Shown: in pieces, positions 43,316 through 51,931 of the stretch
Position numbering within the stretch: the stretch's first letter is position 1
Layout: every line of letters starts with the position of its first letter
Source of the DNA: Methanobacteriota archaeon
GTDB taxonomy: Archaea; Methanobacteriota; Methanobacteria; Methanobacteriales; Methanobacteriaceae
Direction: 5' to 3'
Assembly (NCBI GenBank): GCA_023411115.1
Contig: JAEYPF010000010.1
Location: forward strand, 434,001 to 498,000
Length of the DNA stretch: 64,000 bases
Program-made: the position numbers and the translations under genes
The notes under the pieces: model-generated
Database searches by the model: none
Seen by the model: the letters and a program-made list of their open reading frames with translations, nothing else
What the model was told of the DNA's origin: nothing

Positions 43316-43408
43316 CGGCTTGGAAATGTATTCCAATTATATAGCTCCAGCTAATCCCCAGTAGAGTATCTCTACTACTTATTCTACAATTTACCTCACC
43401 ATAATCTT

Positions 43409-43612
43409 TTAAAGATTTATATGGGTATATTTATCTGGATGTTCTTCAAAGAGTTTTTTACTGCAAACTGAGCAGAAATAATATATTTTACCTTTGTATC
43501 CACTCATATATTTAGCGGTGCAAGTATCCACCTCTTTTTTAAATACAGGATCTAACACCATTCCCACTTTAGGGATATCTGCAATTATATCTTTTTCAAG
43601 ATCTAAGCCCAT
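43409..43612 (-). CDS. YHS domain protein
   Basis: A 67-residue protein from the ATG at 43612 with AGGTGG 7 bases before it. The YHS core is DPVFKKEVDTCTAKY (residues 21-35), GKIYYFCSVCSKKLF (41-55) and HPDKY. In typical YHS domains the first motif is DPVCGM; here a phenylalanine replaces that cysteine, with C31, C47 and C50 left as possible metal ligands. YHS domains occur in copper-binding and other metal proteins. An in-frame extension to 43678 runs into the hairpin repeat and is not used. Confidence 0.85.
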   Translation of the reverse strand: MGLDLEKDIIADIPKVGMVLDPVFKKEVDTCTAKYMSGYKGKIYYFCSVCSKKLFEEHPDKYTHINL

Positions 43613-43625
43613 TTTTACACCACCT

Positions 43626-43735
43626 ATCAAAAATTTTAAATTTTTGTAGGCCCCAAACACTTCATGTTTGGGCGTCAAAAAACCGAAGGTTTTTGAAAGC
43701 TCGAAAAAAATCTAATTTTTTCGATGGCCTTGAGT
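43626..43735. repeat. Hairpin-array repeat (copy 2)
   Basis: Read on the minus strand: a CGAAAAAA/TTTTTTTCG stem, AAAAACC/GGTTTTT with loop TTC, GCCCAAACA/TGTTTGGGGC, and CAAAAATT/AATTTTTG with loop TAA. The order and the central AAACATGAA...TGTTTG block match the array at 14062-14260. The last hairpin sits just before the ribosome binding site of the YHS gene. Confidence 0.6.
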
Positions 43736-43828
43736 CGATGCAATATTAAAACAAATTATCTTAGATCACTGTCTAGATCCATCTTTTCAGCGATATTTAG
43801 AAGAAACGCTGAAGTTTAAGAAAATAAG

Positions 43829-43886
43829 CGTATATAAATCATTGCAAGCATCTCTAGCTTGCTTTACCTGTTTAAACGTTTTTTGT
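43829..43886 (+). terminator. TATA box followed by a short hairpin and T-run
   Basis: GTATATAAA near 43829 precedes GCAAGC ATCTCTA GCTTGC (about 43846-43864) and a later GTTTAAACGTTTTTTG. It could be a very small RNA gene or the end of an unknown transcript. No reading frame. Confidence 0.3.
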
Positions 43887-44210
43887 ATTTTTCTGTAAGA
43901 TGGGCATAAGTGTAATTCATACCATAGTTTTTCTTTACCTTCCTATGACCACCCCCATCATTATATAACTACTGTTATGTTTTTTAATATATAATTAATT
44001 TTCTATGAAAAAGAATTTTGACTTTAAATTATCAGCTTGTAAAAACTTAAATCAAGTTAGGTCCAAAAGAATAATATCTAATAGTTTTAATAAAAAATTT
44101 ATATTTTAATTTAATATCCAAAATCCGATTAGATATTTTAAACTCATTATAATTTTATTAAATCCGTTAGTTCCATAAACAGAATTTTTTAAATAAATAT
44201 TAGTGATTTT

Positions 44211-44807
44211 ATGATGGAGATACCATTTTACGCCTTATCCGGATTTTTTATGAAAATATCCGATGACATGCACGATAAAAAGAACAACATGTCCCTTGGA
44301 ATACTTGCAGGGATTTTATGTGGATTATTCCTTGGATATTTAGTTACAGTGAGCGTGGATGCTGCATACATATTCTTTGGAGTCTTCATTGGGACTTTTT
44401 TAGCCAAAAAAATAAATTGCATTAATCACATAGTCACAGCTGCCGTATTCATGATAATTGTATTTTTATTAGGTTTTCCCTCTATTGGAATAGGTACATT
44501 AATCATCTGTTCAATTGCAGCTTATATCGATGAAATTGGAAATGACAATAAAAGAATTTATGAAAAAAGCAGAATATTGAAAACATTTTTTGAATATAGA
44601 TTTGCCCTTAAAACCGCCATTTTAGTACTTGCAGTATTTGGAATCATCCAGAGTTTCTATCCTGCCTTTAAAATCTATGGAATTTACTTTTTAGGGATTC
44701 AAACCTTTTTATACTTCCTGCTGTTTGAGTTATCCTACGAATTAGCCGGTTTAAAATTTGATGCCATTTATGACAGGGTTTACGGCTTGTTGGGAAGTCC
44801 TGAATAA
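44211..44807 (+). CDS. Integral membrane protein
   Basis: A 198-residue protein with about six membrane helices. The first half has a repeated GILAGILCGLFLGYL and YIFFGVFIGTFLAKK, a cytoplasmic loop with EIGNDNKRIYEKS, and a C-terminal pair of helices ending in ELSYELAGLKFDAIYDRVY. Methanogen genomes contain homologs of this length without function. ATG at 44211 or 44214; GTGAT lies 3-7 bases upstream. The 3' end converges with pyrF. Confidence 0.75.
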   Translation: MMEIPFYALSGFFMKISDDMHDKKNNMSLGILAGILCGLFLGYLVTVSVDAAYIFFGVFIGTFLAKKINCINHIVTAAVFMIIVFLLGFPSIGIGTLIICSIAAYIDEIGNDNKRIYEKSRILKTFFEYRFALKTAILVLAVFGIIQSFYPAFKIYGIYFLGIQTFLYFLLFELSYELAGLKFDAIYDRVYGLLGSPE

Positions 44808-44840
44808 ATTTAAAATCAATATTATTCTTTTAAATCATGA

Positions 44841-45491
44841 TTAAGATTTAATACTGTCAATTATGTCTTCAACAGCCTTTTTTGGGTTTTCTGACAGGTA
44901 AATGGATCTTCCAACAATTAAAGCGTCTGCAAATTTTAATGTATCCTTAGGATTTCCCCCTTGAGTCCCCACTCCAGGCGATATTAGAAATGAATCATTT
45001 CCTATGACGGTTCTGATCTTTTCAAGACGATCCAGTTTAGTTGAAGGCCCTACAAACTTATTCATTCCAAGTTCAACACCCATTTCTGCAATGTCTTCTG
45101 CATGTTGCTGCAGAAACATTGAAGCCCCTGGATGTGACATTTCAGTTAAAAGAAAAACATCTTTGCCATAATTTTTCGCAGAGTCCATGCATGCAAGGAC
45201 ACTATCTTTCCCAACAAATCCATGAACGATTATAGCATCAGCCCCTGCTTCAAATGTGACATCTGCTATCTTCTGGTTAGTTGCTGGAATATCTGCAACT
45301 TTAAAATCAGCGACTATGTTGCAGCTGAATTCTTCCTTGATAGTTGTTATGGATTCCAATCCCTGGCTTAAAACAAGAGGATATCCTATTTTAATAGTGT
45401 TTAAGTAATCTGAAACATTATCAACGATTTTAATGGCCTCTTCCATATTTAGGACGTCAAGGGCCAATATAATGTTATTTTTAACTTCCAT
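44841..45491 (-). CDS. pyrF: Orotidine 5'-phosphate decarboxylase
   Basis: A 216-residue TIM-barrel enzyme that converts OMP to UMP, the last step of pyrimidine biosynthesis. LALDV at the N-terminus and the charge network D62-x-K64-x-x-D67 (ADFKVADIP) identify it, with MSHPGA and SPGVGTQGG (phosphate loop) later. Length fits the archaeal family. No ribosome binding site is obvious. No other pyrimidine genes are adjacent. Confidence 0.95.
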   Translation of the reverse strand: MEVKNNIILALDVLNMEEAIKIVDNVSDYLNTIKIGYPLVLSQGLESITTIKEEFSCNIVADFKVADIPATNQKIADVTFEAGADAIIVHGFVGKDSVLACMDSAKNYGKDVFLLTEMSHPGASMFLQQHAEDIAEMGVELGMNKFVGPSTKLDRLEKIRTVIGNDSFLISPGVGTQGGNPKDTLKFADALIVGRSIYLSENPKKAVEDIIDSIKS

Positions 45492-45732
45492 GAATTAAGT
45501 TGTGTTAGATTTACTTAAATTATTTTGCATGCCAAAATCTGGAATTTTTCGAAAATTTATTGAAGAAGAAAAAATGCCCCAAAATAAAAGATAAAATGTG
45601 AATCATGTTATCTGCTATTCTTTAAGTGAACTGCAAGCTTTAAACCATTACTGGAATCATACGCGTATATTTCAATAATCAGCTCTTCAAAGAGATATTT
45701 TTTTTGTAATATAATTTTTATTTTAAAATAAT

Positions 45733-45847
45733 ATTCCCAGGACACTAATGCGTTGGAGGAAATAATGTCCGGGAATTGTGATGGAAACTAATATCCTGAA
45801 ATATATTGCATGCGCAGTAATTAGTGTGCGAGTGTCAGGATATTAGT
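45733..45847 (+). ncRNA. Candidate structured RNA with kissing-loop complementarity
   Basis: Hairpin 1 is ATTCCC(A)GGACA (45733-45744) with TGTCCGGGAAT (45766-45776), 11 pairs with one bulged A. Hairpin 2 is a perfect 13-base stem ACTAATATCCTGA (45787-45799) with TCAGGATATTAGT (45835-45847). The first loop contains CTAAT next to CA, complementary to ATTAGTG (45820-45826) in the second loop, so the loops could pair. There is no reading frame. It lies 420 bases before cbiM, so it could be an independent RNA or a leader element; no known riboswitch class is recognised. Confidence 0.5.
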
Positions 45848-46097
45848 CTAATTATTAAATTATCTATGTTCATTAATATATTTTTTGTTATAATTATTAC
45901 TAAATCTCAATGAAACTTCAAATGCTCCTAAATAACATTTCAATTCAGGCACTCCACCATTCAAGTTGTGATTTTGGAATTTATGATAGTATCAATGATA
46001 TAATGATTACTAGCTAATTTCCCAAAAATCACAGCTAAATTATGTTAAGTTACAATTAACCTAATCATAAAAATTCAATTTTATTTTAATTTTTATC

Positions 46098-46116
46098 AAG
46101 TATTATGGAAATACTT
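46098..46116. promoter_or_regulatory. Inverted repeat in the cbiM promoter region
   Basis: AAGTATT ATGGA AATACTT is a perfect 7-base inverted repeat with a 5-base spacer, next to a TTAAATAG-type TATA sequence. It may be the operator of a metal-responsive repressor; the regulator is not known. Confidence 0.4.
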
Positions 46117-46265
46117 AAATAGTTTTCTTTACACTATACAATTTAGGAAAAAATGACTCTATTATTCCTTTATATATCATAATACCAATCTTATAAGAAA
46201 TATATCAATATTCATTTTAAAGGGAAGTAATTTAGGCATTTTAGAAAAATTAAGGAGACTTTAAT

Positions 46266-47204
46266 GTGCACATAATGGAAGGTTTTTTACCATGGCAATG
46301 GTGCGTTTTCTGGTATGCACTATCTTTACCAGTTATTGCCTATGGAATAATCAAAATTAAAAAACTTACAGATGAAAGCCCAGAATTAAAGCCATTAATA
46401 GCTGTATCCGGGGCATTCATGTTTGTTTTATCTGCACTTAAACTCCCATCAGTGACTGGAAGTTCTTCTCATCCCACAGGTAATGGTCTTGGTTCTATAC
46501 TCTTTGGTCCTGCAGTTACAGCAGTGCTTGCAACAATTGTACTTCTATTTCAAGCCCTTTTACTTGCACACGGCGGTATAACTACATTAGGTGCAAATGT
46601 ATTCTCAATGGGTATTATAGGGACCACATCTGCATGGCTGGTGTATAAAGGATCTAAGCAATTAGGACTTAACGCGTCTATTGGTATCTTTTTGGCTGCA
46701 TTTTTCGGGGATTTGTTGACTTATGTCACTACATCAGTCCAATTAGCATTAGCATTTCCCATACCTACATTTGAGGCAGCATTTTTAAAATTCATAGTCC
46801 TATTTGCATATACTCAGATTCCTCTTGCCCTAATTGAAGCTTATGTTACTGTTAAAGCCTTAAATTACCTGATCAGCTTAAGGCCAGATATATTTGAACG
46901 TTTAAATTTAATTAGGCCAAAAATAGTGGAGAGTAAAGTGATTAATAAAAAACATTTAGCTCTATATCTATGTATCGCTTTAATTATTGTTATACTTCCT
47001 TTCGCCTTAAGCTCAATCATTACTGGAGGATCAGATGACGCGGCAGTTAATATAATCCTAAATTCAGGATATCAACAATGGTTCCAGCCCATATGGGAAC
47101 CAAGTAGTGGAATGGAAAATCTACTTTTTGCAGTTCAAGCTGCGATTGGTTTGATCATAATAGGATGTTTTGTGGGATATTACAGGAAAAAGCATAATTC
47201 TTGA
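46266..47204 (+). CDS. cbiM: Cobalt importer CbiM-CbiN fusion (substrate-binding membrane unit)
   Basis: A 312-residue protein. Residues 1-215 form CbiM with the conserved N-terminal HIMEGFLP (metal-binding histidine at position 2), ALKLPSVTGSSSHPTG, LLLAHGGITTLGAN and FFGDLLTYVTTSVQLA. Residues 225-312 are CbiN-like: a membrane helix, SSIITGGSDDAA, YQQWFQPIWEPSSGMENLLFAVQAA and a last helix. The fusion forms the substrate-specific core of an ECF-type cobalt transporter. The GTG start has AAGGAGAC 4 bases upstream. CbiQ follows after 14 bases. Confidence 0.95.
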   Translation: MHIMEGFLPWQWCVFWYALSLPVIAYGIIKIKKLTDESPELKPLIAVSGAFMFVLSALKLPSVTGSSSHPTGNGLGSILFGPAVTAVLATIVLLFQALLLAHGGITTLGANVFSMGIIGTTSAWLVYKGSKQLGLNASIGIFLAAFFGDLLTYVTTSVQLALAFPIPTFEAAFLKFIVLFAYTQIPLALIEAYVTVKALNYLISLRPDIFERLNLIRPKIVESKVINKKHLALYLCIALIIVILPFALSSIITGGSDDAAVNIILNSGYQQWFQPIWEPSSGMENLLFAVQAAIGLIIIGCFVGYYRKKHNS

Positions 47205-47218
47205 GGAATAGTGATTAA

Positions 47219-47995
47219 ATGAAGAATATACTGGATTATTATGCACATTCCAATGGACTTAAAAACGTGAATGTAAAATTTAAGGTTTTACTTGCCATCG
47301 TTACCATGGTAATCTCAGTAATAGCCACCTCACCCATTATTCCCCTTTCAATAGCTTTAATATTCTCATTTTTAATAATATTCAGGGCAAAAATTCCTGC
47401 CAGTTTCTATTTAAAATTTATAGCTATTCCTTTCATTTTTGGTCTGATTACATTCATTTTTATGTCTATTTTCTTTGGAGTAGGAACCTCTATTTTAGAA
47501 TTTGGAATATTCAACCTTGCAGTAACTGAAGATGGGTTTAACCTCGGATTTCTAGTTTTTAGCAGAGTTTTAGGTGGTTTTTCATGTCTTGCATTTCTAG
47601 CACTTACAACACCAATGAACGAGCTGTTTTTTATGCTTGAAAGTCTGAAAGTACCTAAAATCGTGATTGAAATTGGCATGCTCATGTATCGCTATATCTT
47701 CGTGTTCATGGGAGAACTGGAAAATATGTACAACTCTCAACAAACTCGGATGGGCTATAAAAATATTAAAAGCTCTTTTAAATCCCTTGGATTACTTATA
47801 AGTAATCTTTTTATAAAGACATGGATACGTGGTGAACAGATTTATATAACTATGGAATCAAGATGTTATGGAGGATCAATTAAAACTTTCCAAACACAAA
47901 AAAGTATGGGAACTAAAAATGTCCTGCTTTTAGTATCCTTTGAATCCTTTCTTTTACTTGGAACCTATTTAACATGGGGTTTAAAGGTCATATAA
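47219..47995 (+). CDS. cbiQ: Cobalt transporter transmembrane subunit CbiQ
   Basis: A 258-residue ECF T-component with four to five membrane helices, KFKVLLAIVTMVISVIATSP at the start and TQPMNELFF-type coupling segments; ESLKVPKIVIEIGMLMYRYIF and the basic motif GYKNIKSSFK lead to a C-terminal MESRCYGGSIKTF, the region that contacts the ATPase. It links CbiMN to CbiO. 14 bases after cbiM, 62 before cbiO. Confidence 0.93.
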   Translation: MKNILDYYAHSNGLKNVNVKFKVLLAIVTMVISVIATSPIIPLSIALIFSFLIIFRAKIPASFYLKFIAIPFIFGLITFIFMSIFFGVGTSILEFGIFNLAVTEDGFNLGFLVFSRVLGGFSCLAFLALTTPMNELFFMLESLKVPKIVIEIGMLMYRYIFVFMGELENMYNSQQTRMGYKNIKSSFKSLGLLISNLFIKTWIRGEQIYITMESRCYGGSIKTFQTQKSMGTKNVLLLVSFESFLLLGTYLTWGLKVI

Positions 47996-48057
47996 AATAA
48001 ATACTGTCTTATCAAATAACTGAAGATACAATTACATTATAATCATTGGGTGAAATG

Positions 48058-48897
48058 ATGAATATAATCGAAACGAAGGATATCACATATAACTATCCTG
48101 ACGGCACAAAAGCCCTGGATAATGTCAATTTTAAAGCTGAAGAGGGTAAAATAGTCGCACTGCTGGGACCAAATGGTGCAGGAAAATCAACATTATTTTT
48201 ACACTTCAATGGAATATTAAGGCCAACTTCAGGAAGCATATTGATAGATAGTAAAGAAATAAAATATGATAAAAAGGATTTGATGAGGGTAAGACAGAAT
48301 GTGGGGATAGTCTTTCAAAATCCTGATGATCAGTTATTTGCCCCAACAGTGGTAGAAGACGTGGCTTTTGGACCTATGAACCTCGGCTTATCAAAGGAAG
48401 AAGTAGAAAAGCGGGTGGATGAATCTCTAAAACGTGTGGGAATGGAAGAATTTAAAAAGAAAGCACCACATCATTTAAGCGGGGGTCAAAAAAAGAGAGT
48501 TGCAATTGCAGGCATACTTGCAATGAAGCCAAAGATAATGGTACTCGACGAACCAACATCCGGCCTCGATCCCAAGGGAGCATCCCAGATACTTAGGATA
48601 TTATATGAATTAAACAAAGAAGGAATGACAATAATCATATCAACACATGATGTGGATCTGGTGCCGCTTTATGCTTATCAAGTCTATATAATAAGTAGTG
48701 GAAAAATTATTAAGGAAGGAAACCCTAAGGAAGTTTTTGAAGATGTTAAAACCATAAGAGATGCAAATTTAAGACTTCCAAGAATTGCACATCTCATGGA
48801 AATACTTCAAAAGGAAGATAAATTACCCTTTGACAAACCATATCCCCTTACTATAGGCGAAGCACGAAAGAAATTAAGGGATCATTTTGATTGGTGA
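48058..48897 (+). CDS. cbiO: Cobalt transporter ATPase CbiO
   Basis: The ATG at 48058 is preferred (GGGTGA 4 bases upstream), giving a 279-residue ABC ATPase. Walker A is GPNGAGKST at 37-45, then a Q-loop VFQNPDDQLFAPTV typical of ECF ATPases, signature HLSGGQKKR, Walker B MVLDEPTSGLDP and the H-loop STHDVD. It powers the CbiMNQ transporter that supplies cobalt for corrinoids used in methanogenesis. The next gene overlaps the end region with its binding site. Confidence 0.95.
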   Translation: MNIIETKDITYNYPDGTKALDNVNFKAEEGKIVALLGPNGAGKSTLFLHFNGILRPTSGSILIDSKEIKYDKKDLMRVRQNVGIVFQNPDDQLFAPTVVEDVAFGPMNLGLSKEEVEKRVDESLKRVGMEEFKKKAPHHLSGGQKKRVAIAGILAMKPKIMVLDEPTSGLDPKGASQILRILYELNKEGMTIIISTHDVDLVPLYAYQVYIISSGKIIKEGNPKEVFEDVKTIRDANLRLPRIAHLMEILQKEDKLPFDKPYPLTIGEARKKLRDHFDW

Positions 48898-48901
48898 TAA
48901 A

Positions 48902-49360
48902 ATGAAAGTAGGAATTTGTGATACCACTTTTGCAAGGGTTGACATGGGCGCTCATGCAATAGACGAGATTAAACAACTCGTTGGAAACATAACTTTTGTA
49001 AGGCGTACTGTACCTGGAATTAAAGATTTACCTGTTGGCTCTAAAAAACTAATAGAAGAAGAAGGATGCGAAATTGTAATGGCCCTTGGAATGCCGGGAC
49101 CTGAGGAAAAAGATAAAGTTTGTGCTCATGAAGCATCTACTGGACTTATACAAGCCCAGCTTATGACAAATACCCACATACTTGAGGTTTTTGTGCATGA
49201 AGACGAAGGAAAAAATGCAAAAGACCTGAAACAACTCGCTGAAAACAGGGCACGTGAACACGCCCAAAATCTGGTTAAAATGATATTTAAACCAGATGAA
49301 ATGCGAAAAGAAGCTGGAATGGGTATGAGAGAAGGGCGGCCTGATGTGGGGCCTGTTTAA
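48902..49360 (+). CDS. ribC: Archaeal riboflavin synthase
   Basis: The ATG at 48902 has GGTGAT 4 bases upstream and the product is 152 residues. It starts MKVGICDTTFARVDMGAHA and has FVRRTVPGIKDLPVGSKKL, MALGMPGPEEKDK and TNTHILEVFVHEDE, as in the archaeal riboflavin synthase of lumazine-synthase-like fold. It makes riboflavin from two lumazine molecules, supplying flavins and coenzyme F420 precursors. It follows cbiO after 4 bases, so it probably belongs to the same transcript. Confidence 0.93.
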   Translation: MKVGICDTTFARVDMGAHAIDEIKQLVGNITFVRRTVPGIKDLPVGSKKLIEEEGCEIVMALGMPGPEEKDKVCAHEASTGLIQAQLMTNTHILEVFVHEDEGKNAKDLKQLAENRAREHAQNLVKMIFKPDEMRKEAGMGMREGRPDVGPV

Positions 49361-49679
49361 CAATTAACTCATTACTTATGCATTATTTTAATAATTTAAA
49401 TCTGTTCTTTCTCATCTTTTTTACAGAAAATTAACATATTTAAGGAATTACTTTATTTAACAAAGGAATATTACCCTAAAATAGCCTAAATAAAACTTAT
49501 TAAAGCTTATTATGTCCAAAATTTGCATGAGTTTAGTTATTCATTAAAAATGACCTCATTTTTTGAATTTTTCCACGGTAAATAATTATGTATATTATTA
49601 AATCCATAATAAACTATGAGGATGCAACTGACAATTGTATTTAAAAAGTGGATGAAAATATATGAATGGAGATGAAAAA
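49361..49679. other. Non-coding spacer
   Basis: About 320 AT-rich bases; T-runs after ribC may end the operon. No gene or strong hairpin is seen. Confidence 0.35.
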
Positions 49680-50009
49680 ATGAAAGAAGAAGTATTTTTC
49701 TCTAAAGTAATGCCCCATATTAAAAAAGACTATCCAGACATTTATGAAGCATCTGTAAAATTAAATAACGTAGTGTACACAGGTAAAACTCTTGATTATA
49801 AAACTCAAAAGCTGATAGCTATAGCCGTAAATGCAGCAGCCTCAGATGATAGGGCCATAAGAAAGCAGATGTTAAGTGGGATGAAAGAGCTTGATATCAC
49901 AAAAGACGAGATAGTGGATGCTTTAAGAGTTGTTTATTTGACTGCAGGCAAACCAGCTTTTATTAAAGCTGTTGGAATATTATATCAAGTACTACAAGAT
50001 ATAGAATAA
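49680..50009 (+). CDS. Carboxymuconolactone decarboxylase family protein
   Basis: The ATG at 49680 has GGAGATG 6 bases upstream; the product is a 109-residue all-helical AhpD/CMD-type protein. KTQKLIAIAVNAAASDDRAIRKQM corresponds in part to the family core, but the CxxC redox pair of AhpD enzymes is replaced (ASDD), so thiol peroxidase activity is not expected. DEIVDALRVVYLTAGKPA completes the fold. Its role is unknown. Stands alone. Confidence 0.8.
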   Translation: MKEEVFFSKVMPHIKKDYPDIYEASVKLNNVVYTGKTLDYKTQKLIAIAVNAAASDDRAIRKQMLSGMKELDITKDEIVDALRVVYLTAGKPAFIKAVGILYQVLQDIE

Positions 50010-50093
50010 TTCATTTATTTTTAATAACTTTTTATCTATTTTTTAATAAAAAGAATCATATTGAACTTATTTTAGATATAGTTGAAGAAAACC

Positions 50094-51749
50094 ATGAATT
50101 TCCAGTATTCAACTTATGGCATTGTACTACTAATAAGCGCATTTATCGTTTTATCTTTGGCCGCTTACAGTTACAGGAAACGTTCCTCTAATCTACACAT
50201 CTACTTTACATTATTAATGTTATCTGTATTTTTCTGGTGCTTAGGATCGGCAGTGGAATTTTTTAGCGTTGAAGTATGGGCAAAAATCTTTTGGATTAAA
50301 ATTAGCTACATTGGAGTAGCTACAGCCGCTCCTCTATGGCTTCTATTAATGTTAGAATATGGAAGGTATGATAAGTATCTAAAACCTGTTTATAGAGGGC
50401 TTCTTTTCTTTATACCACTTATTGTCTTGATCATGGCGTTCACCAACCAGTGGCATGGACTTTTGTGGCCAAGCATAATTTCTGCTTCTAATCAGCCAGG
50501 TGCCCTCCTAATTTACGAACATGGCTTTGTTTTCTGGATAAATATTATATACAGCTTTATTATGGTTTTAACAGGAATTGCTATTTTAATCAGGATGTTA
50601 ATAAACTCTTCACCCCTGTATAACCTGCAGATTTCTTTTTTAATACTCAGTGGCCTAATGCCACTATTTTCCAGTATCCTTTATACAACCAAAGTTATTC
50701 CTATTCCTGGACTGGACGTTACCCCCTTTGGTTTAACCATAGCAGGAATATTGATTGCTTTAAGTATATTTAAATTTCAATTTCTGGATATTCTCCCAAT
50801 AGCCCATAAAATACTCTTTAAAAATATGGTTAATGGTGTTCTTGTTTTTGATAACAATGACAAATTAATTGAAATAAATTCTACCGCGAATCTAATAGGA
50901 ATAAGTCGTGATAACATCGGTATGGATGCTGATGATCTTTTTGGCAGATTTAAAGAACTTAAATCTATTTATAAAACACATCAATCTGAATCTGAAATAT
51001 TTTTAGGAGATCCAGTGAATTGCTGGATTCAGGTGCAGATTACACCTATTTACGATTATAAAAATATATTCATGGGACACTTGTTCATAATTCAAGATAT
51101 AAACGAACGAAAAAAACTTGAAAAAGAGTTAAAAAAATCCCTGGAAGAAAAGGAATTAATGATGAAAGAAATCCATCACCGGGTTAAAAATAATTTAATG
51201 ATCATACAGAGCCTTCTCCAATTACAATCTCGTTATATAAATGATGAAAATGTTTTGAGCATTTTTAGAGAAAGCCAAAGCAGGATAAGATCCATGGCAC
51301 TTATTCATCAGCGCCTTTATCAACATAACCTTAAGAAGATTAATTTTGGTGATTATCCGCGAACTTTAGCCCTGGATATATTCAGAAGCCATGCAGGCGA
51401 TCCAGATCAGATAAAATTGGATGTACATGCAGATGAAGTTATGTTAGATATAGATACTGCTATTCCCTTAGGGTTGATTATCAATGAACTGGTTTCCAAT
51501 AGTTTAAAATACGCATTCCCAGAGGGTAGAAAAGGCCAATTAACAGTTAAATTCAATCTAGATGATAATAAATATAAATTAGTAGTCAGTGATGATGGAA
51601 TTGGTATTTCCGAGGATTTGGACTACGAAAATTCAGATTCATTAGGGTTAAGATTGATTTACAGTTTATCTGATCAAATAGGAGCCACTGTTACGCTTGA
51701 TAGAACGAGTGGGACTAAATTTGAAATTATATTTGATAAACAGGATTAA
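50094..51749 (+). CDS. 7TM-PAS sensor histidine kinase (HWE/HisKA_2 type)
   Basis: About 551 residues from the ATG at 50094 (an in-frame TTG at 50082 is an alternative; neither has a binding site). Seven N-terminal membrane helices of the histidine kinase N-terminal 7TM class (WLLLMLEYGRYDKYL, FTNQWHGLLWP) are followed by a short PAS domain and a HisKA_2 domain with the phospho-acceptor in MKEIHHRVKNNLMIIQSLL. The HATPase domain has IINELVSNSLKYAFP and SDDGIGI. The regulated target is not adjacent. Confidence 0.9.
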   Translation: MNFQYSTYGIVLLISAFIVLSLAAYSYRKRSSNLHIYFTLLMLSVFFWCLGSAVEFFSVEVWAKIFWIKISYIGVATAAPLWLLLMLEYGRYDKYLKPVYRGLLFFIPLIVLIMAFTNQWHGLLWPSIISASNQPGALLIYEHGFVFWINIIYSFIMVLTGIAILIRMLINSSPLYNLQISFLILSGLMPLFSSILYTTKVIPIPGLDVTPFGLTIAGILIALSIFKFQFLDILPIAHKILFKNMVNGVLVFDNNDKLIEINSTANLIGISRDNIGMDADDLFGRFKELKSIYKTHQSESEIFLGDPVNCWIQVQITPIYDYKNIFMGHLFIIQDINERKKLEKELKKSLEEKELMMKEIHHRVKNNLMIIQSLLQLQSRYINDENVLSIFRESQSRIRSMALIHQRLYQHNLKKINFGDYPRTLALDIFRSHAGDPDQIKLDVHADEVMLDIDTAIPLGLIINELVSNSLKYAFPEGRKGQLTVKFNLDDNKYKLVVSDDGIGISEDLDYENSDSLGLRLIYSLSDQIGATVTLDRTSGTKFEIIFDKQD

Positions 51750-51816
51750 ATACAACTTGTCTTTAGATGGTAATTGTTGTTTAAATTAGAAGTTTAGGGA
51801 TTATTGAAGCATAACC

Positions 51817-51828
51817 TTTTTATATAAA
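51817..51828 (+). promoter_or_regulatory. TATA box of the exosome superoperon
   Basis: TTTTTATATAAA at 51817-51828 is a strong archaeal TATA box 103 bases before the L15e ATG, predicting transcription from about 51845-51850. It probably drives the run of genes that follows. Confidence 0.6.
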
Positions 51829-51892
51829 CTTAATCTAATAATGATCATCACCAATTTGGTGAATAAACAATCTTTTTTTGGGATATAATCCC

Positions 51893-51931
51893 ATGGATGT
51901 GGCGAAAGCTGAACAAAGAGGTGTTTTTTAA
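51893..51931 (+). CDS. Possible 12-codon leader peptide upstream of rpl15e
   Basis: In the L15e leader an ATG at 51893 opens a 12-codon frame (MDVAKAEQRGVF) whose TAA at 51929-51931 overlaps the L15e ATG by one base (TAATG). Just before lie a palindrome TCACCAATTTGGTGA and a GGGAT/ATCCC stem. The arrangement allows translational coupling between the peptide and L15e, but there is no strong binding site for the short frame and it may be chance. Confidence 0.3.
   Translation: MDVAKAEQRGVF

Larger units (their letters stand above)
43613..44210. other. Spacer with hairpin repeat copy 2
   Basis: Nearly 600 bases without a gene. It contains the repeat at 43626-43735, a TATATAAA box at about 43829 followed by a small hairpin and T-run at 43846-43886, and then plain AT-rich sequence before the membrane protein gene. 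Confidence 0.45.
45492..46265. other. Long spacer upstream of the cobalt importer
   Basis: 774 bases without a protein gene, containing the two-hairpin RNA candidate at 45733-45847, an inverted repeat at 46098-46116, and the promoter of cbiM. Confidence 0.5.

Noticed and set aside
45760..45776. GGAGGAAA...GTCCGGG resembling the conserved RNase P RNA segment
   Set aside because: An inserted TAAT breaks the match, the 3' conserved region is absent and the locus is too short for RNase P RNA.
45778..45847. Possible C/D box small RNA (GTGATGG and CTGA)
   Set aside because: Box sequences are imperfect and fall within a perfect 13-bp hairpin, which a C/D RNA would not have.
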